Positions 56,330 to 64,000 of a DNA stretch of 64,000 bases are shown here, in pieces. The stretch is from assembly GCA_021234155.1 (NCBI GenBank), contig JAJEKV010000072.1:126001-190000 (forward strand), read 5' to 3'. A program made the translations under genes and the position numbers. Every line of letters begins with the position of its first letter. The stretch's first letter is position 1. The notes under the pieces are model-generated. The model was not told the origin of the DNA. It ran no database searches and worked only from the letters and a program-made list of their open reading frames with translations. Source of the DNA: Isoetes taiwanensis (Eukaryota > Streptophyta > Lycopodiopsida > Isoetales > Isoetaceae).

Positions 56330-57352
56330 ACACAAGTTATGTATGACATTGAAATGGCTGCAACTAGTCAGATGCATGTAGATAAAGATTCTGTGGATAA
56401 TAAATGGCATAGTATTGGTAATTTCATAGGCTCTCATCATTTGTTCAAATTAAGTTGCAATGCTACTGTTACTAACATTGAATGTCTTTCTGCTAGATTA
56501 CATGATGAGCCTTAGCAGAGATTTTAATACATCAGTTGAGCCAGCTGAGCATAGACTTTTCCCAGGACAGAGATTAGTTCATGATATTCAGTACACAGAT
56601 GATGGATTATGGACAGGCCTAGTCAAGGGCATCACATACATTGATATTCCAGATATCCCAGACCAGGAAGTTGATTGGGCAATAGAGTTTTGCAGAGGCA
56701 CTTACTTAATGGTACAATTGTGGTGGTTTCTGGAAAGCAATAGCAGAAAGATGACAGATCAACAATTTGAATACTACAGACAATGATACTACCATCATAG
56801 ATGCTTGGCAGATGCTTATGGCACACTAATTATTCTCATGTCCACAACCAATGCTGACAGGTTAATCCAAGAGCTAAACTGGGGAAATGGTAACATTCTC
56901 ATTTTGCAACCAGATTTCCAGCCAAACATCGACTACCTCCACTCATATCATTTCCAACCAAACATCCTCCCAATTCCCCACTCTTGAACTGAAATTTCAT
57001 CATCCCGTCCTCATAATCCCATCTACACCTATTCATCCTCCACCTTGGAATCCCAAAAGAGCATTACCGTTATCTATTAGGATCTACAGGTTTTTGTCTA
57101 CATGTTGCTGCCTACATTTACTTCAGTTTTGTCCAATCTATCTTCTACTGGTTCAACTCAGTTGCAGCAGTGCAGGTTTCAAGTCAGGCAGTTTATGACT
57201 GCATAATTACAAACACTATTGCTATTCATATAGCATAGCATTTACACTCACATCACATCATAGCATAGCATTTGAGTAGCCTAGTCTATGGCTCACTCAC
57301 ATCAATGTACCTTTTTCTATAATTAATGAAAAAAACCCCATTCTCTCTCTCT

Positions 57353-57353
<1 letters not shown>
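56330..57353 (+). other. L1 3' region
   Basis: Contains the end of ORF2 in broken frames (for example 56460-56786, with EFCRGTYLMVQLWWFLESN), possibly an RNase H-like tail, though no DEDD set could be assigned. CTTTTTCTATAATTAATGAA and CTCTCTCTC precede the poly(A). Confidence 0.5.

Positions 57354-57388
<35 letters not shown>
57354..57388 (+). repeat. L1 poly(A) tail
   Basis: Thirty-five uninterrupted A directly after CTCTCTCTC. Its purity supports recent insertion. Confidence 0.95.
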
Positions 57389-57390
<2 letters not shown>

Positions 57391-57590
57391 AATATGATAT
57401 GCATTAAGCATCTTAGACTTTAAGAAAACACATACTGATAACCAACATCTTTTCCTTTCGAGTTAAAAACCAGAGAATGCTGGTATTGGAAAAGCATTAT
57501 TTGCATGTTTGATACATTGCTGTGGTGGCATTAATACTTGCTTACACATTTGCAAAACATTAGAAAATAAAAGAACAGAAAATGTATTAC

Positions 57591-57638
57591 CTTATCCTTG
57601 CACAAATACTTCATCCCCAAATTTAGCCCCACGTTAAC
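57591..57638 (-). pseudogene. Captured exon in Helitron B, 16 codons
   Basis: Acceptor CTAATTGTGCAG, donor GATAAG|GTAATA. It reads VNVGLNLGMKYLCKDK in phase 0. It is short, but both splice sites are good and it lies on the same strand as its neighbours. Confidence 0.45.
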
Positions 57639-57925
57639 CTGCACAATTAGTTTATGATCCTACCAAAGTTTTTTATTGTATCTACACATCATTCCCACAG
57701 ACAAAAGAAACTGTAAAAATACCCACCCAAAGATATTCTGGCACCCCGATCATAAAGCTGCAAGATTAAGCTGTAAAGAAATGAATTGAATAGTAAAGGG
57801 GCACCACGTAGAGCTCCAAGAAAACAGAAAATCAAAGTACTTTAACATAGAAGAGTTTTTTTTTTCAGTCTCGATGAAGAAAGCCATCTAGAAGCTTTAA
57901 TTGATGAACAACAATTTGCATTAGT

Positions 57926-58001
57926 TCAACCAGCTATGCATTTCCAATCTTTGCCATTTCGATCTATGCCAAAGTTAAGCGCATGCATAACCTTCACATA
58001 C
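57926..58001 (-). pseudogene. Captured exon in Helitron B
   Basis: After acceptor GTATGTTTTGCAG it reads YVKVMHALNFGIDRNGKDWK before a stop 24 codons in. Its phase fits the exon ending at 59137 (AAAAG + G). Duplicated at 49251-49305. Confidence 0.45.
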
Positions 58002-58489
58002 CTGCAAAACATACAGAAATGCCTCCAAAACTATTTTACTCAAATTGTAGCAATCGCTGACATCATGACATTTAGTTTTTCACACATTGACAGAAGCTTG
58101 CAAGTGCATCTATAACCAAAGCCTATTTCAAGAGATGGGCATCTCCAACCAGTAGTTTTTAGCTCAAATGCGTGAATGAGCACAGTAGGCTGCATGGTGA
58201 ACAAATAAACTAATCTATTTCTGCATAACAAAATGTGTTGACAAATCACATGACAATTCATTTGGTAAGACGTTTATATTTGAACAAAGTTTAGCGAAAA
58301 CCATGCAAAATAAACTGTACAGAAACAAAAGAACGTAGTTTCTATGACATGCTGTGTTGTTAAAATAAGCACAAACTCCCAGTAGTAGACACTCAATGGT
58401 AATAAATAGGAAAGGTTCTATAGGAAAGGTTCACCAACATGTGATAATATGTTAAAAACTCTGGGATCATTGATGCTCATTGCCCAAAG

Positions 58490-58757
58490 AAGGACCTGCT
58501 GCATTTACCTGTACATAATTCCGAGGCGCCAAATCGTAGAGAGCAGTGAGAAACTTTTGAGGCGCCAAAAATCGTAGAGCGAGCAGGGAGAATCGGAATT
58601 GTTGGAGATGGAGAGCTCAGCCAGTTCAAACTTGCATTGAATGCTGGCAACCTGCATCCCGCCAGAGGAGCCGCAAAGGGAAGGGAATGCCGCATGTGCC
58701 TGCACAGCGGCATTCCATTTCTCAGTCCCCTTGTTCCCATTTTGCTTGTGAAACATC
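58490..58757 (-). promoter_or_regulatory. Second copy of the Helitron GC-rich 5' module
   Basis: From about AAAATGGGAACAAGG on the minus strand it aligns with the Helitron B 5' region (60.0 kb): GGAATGCCGCTGTGCAGGCA, CATGCGGCATTCCCTTCC, GGTTGCCAGCATT and ATTTGGCGCCTCGG. It ends at donor GTACAG|GTAAATG, so it looks like a promoter plus first exon. The terminal TCTTCTTTTT is absent. A partial tandem duplication or a nested, truncated relative would explain it. Confidence 0.55.
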
Positions 58758-59136
58758 TAATGTTTGAGCTTTGAATTGGTTAAATTACAACAATGCATTA
58801 GTAATTGTAATCTGTCACAGTATACCAGCCATGTGGGAATCAAAAGAAAGATATGGCATGTAAATCTATTAGAAAATAGGGCAGTCAGAACTGGCATTTT
58901 TTAAAGTCTCCTATGATAAGGCTATCATTACAAATTTAATAAGGCAATGCAGCTTCTTATTCATACTACTTATTTTTTGTCATTCTCAGTGGCCAATCTT
59001 TTGCATGCATTGAAATCTGCCAAAGCATAACTTGGGCAAAGGAAGTCCTATTATCATTTGTAGAAATGGAGAAAAACACAAACTATTCAATCGTTCTAAA
59101 TCCGTCAACAAAAGTGTCTTCAGAGCAGGTTCTTAC

Positions 59137-59501
59137 CTTTTGGTTGCAACAAACTTTGGGTGACACGGCAACAAATCCCTTTCCGCATCAACAAAGGCTC
59201 TGCTCCTTAGCTCCTGATTTCATATTCAGCACAAATTAAACTTCATATTCAGCACAGATTAAACTTCATAGTCAGATTAAACATCTCAATTTCATTTGAA
59301 TTTTATACAGCTTTTATAATAGAAAAAGAAACGTTTTGTAATAATCGTTGCTGTTAGTATACAACAGCATGGAGTTGTGATGGAGTTTTTGAATAAGGAT
59401 TCTGTACATGGTTAACACAAACAAAAAGCAGGAGTAGTGCAACGTACCTCGCAAAAACTCACCAGTGCACAACCTGCGTTACTTGGTGACAGTAAAAGAT
59501 C
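59137..59501 (-). pseudogene. Two captured exons in Helitron B, phase-matched
   Basis: Exon 59501-59448 (acceptor TTATTCTTCAG, donor GCGAG|GTACGT) reads DLLLSPSNAGCALVSFCE. Exon 59213-59137 (acceptor ATGAAATCAG, donor AAAAG|GTAAGA) reads ELRSRAFVDAERDLLPCHPK and FVATK. They join without a stop over 43 codons, and the upstream module offers an in-phase MASSQ| start (donor TCACAG|GTCAGC near 59722). I could not name the protein. Confidence 0.5.
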
Positions 59502-59719
59502 CTGAAGAATAAAACTTAATGAGAACTCCAGAAAATTACCTTCCATAATTTCTACTTTCCGGAATTTCTACCTTGAGAACTCCAGAAGCCATAGAGCCAG
59601 AGATTTGTTTTCTAGGAGTTTGAATCCTGTGTCCTGAAATATAACAGCATTACAATTAGTTTTGATAACAAAAGTTTCAGATTCTTGCTGTGTTGCTTTG
59701 TTTCCCTCTTCGATATGCT

Positions 59720-60013
59720 GACCTGTGACGATGCCATGCCACCCAGTTCAAGAGCTCCAGTGAGGATCCGGCCCAGCGCAAGAGCCAAAGGCGCCAAATA
59801 ACTGAGATTCGTAGTGAAAGAAAGTGGAAGAAAGCTCGTAAAAAATTCGTCGTGATTGAATGGGGTCGGCTCGGGCAACCTCAAAGGTTTGAATTAAATG
59901 CTGGCAACCAGGATGCCGGAAGGGGGAATGCAGGCAGGAAGGGAACGCCGCATGCGTCTGCACTGTGGCGTTCCATGCACAAAGTCCAAAGCCTTACCAT
60001 TTTAAAAAGAAGA
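59720..60013 (-). promoter_or_regulatory. GC-rich 5' module of Helitron B
   Basis: Begins with the Helitron 5' end, then GGAACGCCACAGTGCAGACG and CATGCGGCGTTCCCTTCC (an interrupted inverted repeat), GGTTGCCAGCATTTAATTC and a GGCGCCTTTGG box, ending at donor TCACAG|GTCAGC. Homologous in part to 25.9-26.07 kb and 58.5-58.76 kb. It probably supplies promoter and first exon to the transcript. Confidence 0.5.
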
Positions 60014-62270
60014 TTTTGAAGGGTTTTTAAGTGATGGATTCAAAATCGAGAAGTTGTATCATTATAGCATTTAAAAAGCCCTCAGTCCCTCATTTATCAA
60101 CTAATGAAGCATACTCAAGAAACATGGATGACAATCATGCACTAAACAAGATAAGATTTAGATTTTTGCTGATGCTACTGTGCACAATGCCCTTGCGAAT
60201 ATTTTTTTTTTAACAAAACTATTGAGCTTGTTATCAAATGTTATGGTATGACAAAACAAGATCCAGAGTCAGGAATGGAGTCCTAGTTTATAAATATATT
60301 TTACAAATTTTTCAGAATTGTTTTACAGATTTGTTGATTTCTGAAGTTGCTAGAATTATGGAATGATATCTATTGTTTAAATTTGAATTTTCTGGTCTGG
60401 AGAAAAACTTTTAAGGTTTTGGGGATTTTTCCCACCTGAAAAAAAAAAATCCGATTTCCAAAAATCGCAATTATTTTTGGCATTATTTGAAGCTTTTTAA
60501 CGCTCTGTTCGAGGCTCATACAGAGGTTTTGTAATGGCCAGGCATTCTTAGACTCTAGTTTGAGTAGATCTGTATTATGGTTGGTTAGCTGCATGCTTAT
60601 CTGCTGCATTCCCGTTTGATGCCCATGGCAAGGCCATGAATAATCTACAACAAAGGTACGTTTGTTCCACCATTCCAAATCGTTTATTACTTAAGCCCTA
60701 AATTATTATAGGAGATCTTTGCTATTATTACAGGATTGTTTGCTGTTAGTTGTGTAGCGAATTGGCTAGGGATGAAGCCAAACTGGGCAGCTAAGTGGCC
60801 TCCACACTGCATGATCTGATCATTGATTTTGCTGTTGGATTATCGCGTCTCCCTTTTTGTTCTATTTATGGTTTCGCTTTGCAATCTGCGCATTCAAGGT
60901 TTGGTTTAAAAATTCCTTTTACAGAATATGTATCTTATTTGTATGCTCGAAGATATTCAACTACAATAGTCATAATTTCAAAATGGAATTGGAAGTGTGT
61001 GATATTAGATCAGAGATTATTGAGATACCTTTTTATCGCCTTTTGGCATGTAGCTCCTGTCTACCTTTTTATATGACTCCCATCTTCAAAAGAGTTTCAT
61101 ATGTTTGCATTAGCCGACCTAAAGACTATCTGCTTTAGAATCCTTTAGGTAAGACCGTGGCCCTTTGTTTTTTAAGTTTATAGCAGACCTTTTTTGAGCT
61201 GTTGAAGACGGGAATTCCAGTTTGTGTGCTTTGTTTAGGTGCTTCTATTAGTTAAGTCGAAAGCATAGTTCAAGAAGAACTAGAAGGTGTTCTATTCAGG
61301 TATGATTTTTCCTTGGTTTTTAACTGTTAATGTTCATAAGCTACACAAATCCAGCTTGAATTTTGTAGAAACTAAGCAAAGGAGACCATGATCTGCCTCT
61401 GTTGAACTGTAGCCTAATACAGAGGCCCCTAGGAGCCTCTTCATCTTTTGCAACTAGGGTAGATTGAGGATTTGATTTCTTTTCAAGCCATTGTTTATGT
61501 GGCATCATAGCACGTTTTCTTGAGCCTCAGGCGTCTTGGAAACTTACATTCTTTTTATACTAAATTCTATACTAGAGTTCTATCTCTATCTGTATGCATC
61601 TACAGGTCATGCCTATGCCATATTTTCAACCCAAAAATGGGCTCAAGATTTCTTAGGATGCAATTATCTTGAAGGATGAAAAAGTTTGTGACATCTCTGT
61701 TTAAACTCCCATTGCCTTACTTCTCAGCCTTTTCAATTTTTGCAATGTTTGTGCTTTTAAACACCGCTCCAAAGAAGATAGATGTGCGCTAACAAAAAGA
61801 TTGAAAATTGTGTTTTCTAACGAGCATAACTTCTGATGGAGTTAACAAGAATAAATCTATACATTTCTTGAAAATCATTTCTCTGTTTCTCTTATTCTTT
61901 CCCTTAAATCTCCATGATTAAGGATGATGCTATTGTAATATATTATGCAGCTTTGAAGAATGTTAAAGGTGAGCTTGAACAACAAGTTTGAGGCACCCAT
62001 TCTGGATGCATGAGGCTTGGAATTACTGATATGGTTTGCCATTTTTTATTTGCCAGGTATTGTGTTGTTCTTTACCATATGCACAAATCCGATAGTAATC
62101 CTTTAAAGTAGACATATCTTTACTCTTCTTTTTGTGCCCAAAACTGAGAAATATTCTTTAACATTTTCTAGAGAACGGAAAGCATCACAACCCCCAGCTT
62201 GAACTAACATGTTGTAGGTATTTATCACATTTTGGCATATAGAAAGCATTTTAGCATGTTTGCAACACTC
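60014..62270. other. AT-rich flank right of Helitron B, no firm gene
   Basis: ORFs at 60.8-61.1 kb are hydrophobic and without motif. No mobile-element terminus recognised. May contain introns of the plus-strand gene that appears at 62.3 kb. Confidence 0.4.
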
Positions 62271-62273
62271 TAG

Positions 62274-62507
62274 CAAGAGAGTTCCAGGTTGCCATGTGCT
62301 TCCAACGTGATGCTTTCAAGGTATGACCCATGAAATATGTCCGTTGTCCAATTGTCAGTTTTATTTTGTGCAGAGATCCATGGAACAAAAAGAAACCTTA
62401 TTCATTGTTTTCGTCGGTGGTCTGGCATCTATGATGTAGGTGCCATTGGCTTTGTTGCAATGATGGCAGGCATATCCCCAAAGCAATTTCCACAAGGTGT
62501 CACAAGG
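62274..62507 (+). CDS. Candidate exons of an unidentified gene
   Basis: Exon 62274-62320 (acceptor AACACTCTAG, donor TCAAG|GTATGA) and exon 62374-62507 (acceptor ATTTTGTGCAG, donor CACAAG|GTACTC). One frame (ending CASNVMLSR) joins in phase to EIHGTKRNLIHCFRRWSGIY and DVGAIGFVAMMAGISPKQFP. Other frames are also partly open, so the assignment is uncertain. Confidence 0.35.
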
Positions 62508-63194
62508 TACTCAGCCACCACCACGTGTCTTAGATTTTTGTGCCAATTTTGGACTGGCTTATTTAGGCTTGGTCAAGGTTGAATCTTCTTATATTCTTTG
62601 TCAAGTTTTGTATCTCCATACTCAATTACCTGCGGGCTGATCTATTGCACTGTACATAAATAAGATCATTTTCTTTCGTTGCAAAGACGCCTCCCGGCCT
62701 GTCTGCCTATGCATACCATGCTCTGCCTACTTGTGTGTAGAGGGACTTCAATCAGTTAATACAAAGGAAGCTTTAGCAGATCATGTTTTATTTATGCACC
62801 AGTTCATACGCTTCTTCATTCTTGAAGGGTTTAGGCTTCTGAAGTGCGAAGGACACAGTTTTAAAAAATCATATAGGATATGTTTGGCTAGCTGTATCAT
62901 TTGCTGCATATTGCAAACTACATCTTAGTTTTACTGGTACATCATTGTTCACTTATTATTTCATGGGTCTACTAGCTAGACAATTAAAATACAATTTTTT
63001 TTGTTGCATTTCTACACAGGAATGGAGTGTAGCTATACTATCTAGGCAGCTTATAGTTATTCATTTGCATTTACGTGGGCCAAAGTATCTATTCTTTCAC
63101 TTCCATTGGGAGGATATAGTAAGACATATATACAGTGCAATGGAGATTTTGAATTTAGTTTGGTAATTACCTGAATGCTGATATTGGTTGGCAG

Positions 63195-63313
63195 GAAGCA
63201 CAAAATGAACCAGCGAAATAAAATGCCCAGAGTAAATTTCATGTTGAGCTTGCAGAACTTCCGAACACGTCCTCAAGGAGAGCTATACTTGGGACAAGTT
63301 CTGCATTTAGCAG
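63195..63313 (+). CDS. Candidate exon of an unidentified gene
   Basis: Acceptor TTGGTTGGCAG, donor TTAGCAG|GTGAGG. Thirty-nine codons are open: KHKMNQRNKMPRVNFMLSLQ then NFRTRPQGELYLGQVLHLA. Phase 1 at both ends. Not recognised. Confidence 0.4.
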
Positions 63314-63627
63314 GTGAGGCAGATACCCTATTCACTATCTCTGTACTTGCTCCAAATGAATACAAGTCACATGGGCACAATACGCTACGCATGATCTCAT
63401 GGATTCTCCATTTTTTTCAGATATGATGTAGACATACTTTGTGATGCATAATTCCCATTGCATGTCATAATTTGTAGTTGTAGGAGGCTCAGACATATGG
63501 TAGCATTTGCAAAGCTAAATGGATTTGTTTCCTGCAGCATATATTCATCATTAAATTGTAAGTTCAATTCTTTAACTGCAATTATGATGTGGTCTTTACC
63601 AACAGTAACCTATGGTATCATTCACAG

Positions 63628-63701
63628 GAGACTTTTGCTGGAATGAGACTTCTGAAGAAGCAATGCAGTTCATGTTTGAAACTAATTCAATTCTCCGAAA
63701 G
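63628..63701 (+). CDS. Candidate exon of an unidentified gene
   Basis: Acceptor CATTCACAG, donor CGAAAG|GTGAGG. It reads GDFCWNETSEEAMQFMFETN then SILRK. Its phase does not match the 63.2-kb exon directly, so another exon or splice choice lies between. A further acceptor (TTGCATGCAG, 63837) is followed by TSSQIDRTVIVG. The gene probably continues beyond the window. Confidence 0.4.
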
Positions 63702-64000
63702 GTGAGGATCATGAATGTTTTCATAACTTGCCTTTATATACAGACATCCATTCATAGTGTCGTTTGATCAACTGAATGTATTGCATGCAGACATCCGTCC
63801 ATAGTGTCGTTTGCTCAGGTGAATGTATTGCATGCAGAAACTTCAAGTCAGATAGATCGAACTGTTATTGTTGGTAATGGTTCTAGATTCTCTTTAGATT
63901 TGTTCTGGTATATTCTTTGACTACCATTTAGTGTATTTGTTCTGGTATATTCTTTGACTACCATTTAGTGTATTTGTTCAAACATTTACTCCGATATAAG

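Larger units (their letters stand above)
49400..57388 (+). mobile_element. L1-type LINE, nearly intact, inserted in Helitron B
   Basis: A plus-strand element carries ORF1 (49836-52679 with one internal stop), ORF2 (52720-56323 with one frameshift), a 3' region and a 35-A tail. It has clear plant L1 features: a DUF4283-like ORF1, an APE endonuclease, RT with YADD, and a C-terminal Cys-rich domain. The 5' end is not sharply defined and no target-site duplication was found by eye. Its few lesions show a young insertion, much younger than the GC-rich LINEs. Confidence 0.85.
40804..60013 (-). mobile_element. Helitron B, 19.2 kb, enlarged by nested LINE insertions
   Basis: On the minus strand it starts TCTTCTTTTTAAAATGG (60013 downward) after an A and ends with hairpin GCCCGGC-ATC-GCCGGGC, ACACGTTT and CTAG (40804), followed by T. 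Both ends match Helitron A: the 3' 35 bases are the same and the 5' ten bases are the same. The inside holds a GC-rich LINE (about 42.8-48.0 kb) and an L1 (about 49.4-57.4 kb); without them it would be about 6 kb, close to A. Exon-like pieces lie on the Helitron strand. No Rep/helicase seen. Pairing of these two ends is inferred, because no interrupted host element is available to prove it as for A. Confidence 0.75.

Noticed and set aside
49400-57388. Target-site duplication of the L1
   Set aside because: Compared the sequence after the poly(A) (TGAATATGATATGC) with the left flank; only weak, gapped similarity was seen, so none is claimed.
62374-62440. VPS33-like reading (KETLFIVFVGG) in the 62.4-kb exon
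   Set aside because: The frame stops soon after and the following residues do not continue the family pattern; another frame is longer and phase-consistent.

Overview
The window looks like nuclear DNA of a repeat-rich land plant. It carries one intact, plant-type histone H3.3 gene (39.5-39.9 kb, minus strand). Around it are L1 and copia retroelements, a hAT transposase remnant, non-autonomous Helitrons, a TIR element, and many short exon-like fragments with plant-like GT/AG splice sites. A second, GC-rich LINE family, whose 3' tail is a short tandem repeat instead of poly(A), would fit a fern, lycophyte or gymnosperm better than a typical small seed-plant genome. That placement is a weak inference.

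Layout. 0-3.4 kb: a cluster of 22-bp palindromic motifs, part of it as a 74-bp tandem array, then two exons of a HAD/FCP1-like phosphatase gene cut by a LINE tail. 4.0-6.6 kb: hAT transposase remnant interrupted by a GC-rich LINE fragment. 7.6-8.2 kb: an acidic ORF and a G-rich microsatellite. 8.5-11.1 kb: a tandem segmental duplication carrying two copies of an AT-rich TIR element; a third copy is at 34.8 kb. 11.6-12.3 kb: exon fragments of an unknown gene. 12.7 kb: a Helitron 3' end. 15.6 kb: an isolated germin-like first exon with a TATA box. 16.4-20.9 kb: L1, LTR-like and transposon-protein remnants.

The main result is a pair of related Helitrons, both on the minus strand. Helitron A (21441-26074, about 4.6 kb) sits exactly inside a copia integrase region; the two copia halves continue in one frame across the A|T target. 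Helitron B (40804-60013, about 19.2 kb) has a matching 3' end and a related 5' end, and has been swollen by a GC-rich LINE (about 42.8-48.0 kb) and a nearly intact L1 (about 49.4-57.4 kb). Both begin with a GC-rich, palindrome-containing module and carry splice-bounded exons, partly in phase with one another, as expected for Helitrons that captured gene pieces and may make chimeric transcripts. No Rep/helicase was seen, so both look non-autonomous.

The GC-rich LINE family occurs at least five times (3.3, 5.4, 27.5-31.9, 40.5 and 42.8-48.0 kb), all decayed. The L1 needs only one in-frame stop and one frameshift to explain its breaks and has a 35-A tail, so it is young. The right edge (62.3-63.7 kb) holds plus-strand exons of an unidentified gene. 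All assignments come from reading sequence by eye; no database search was run.
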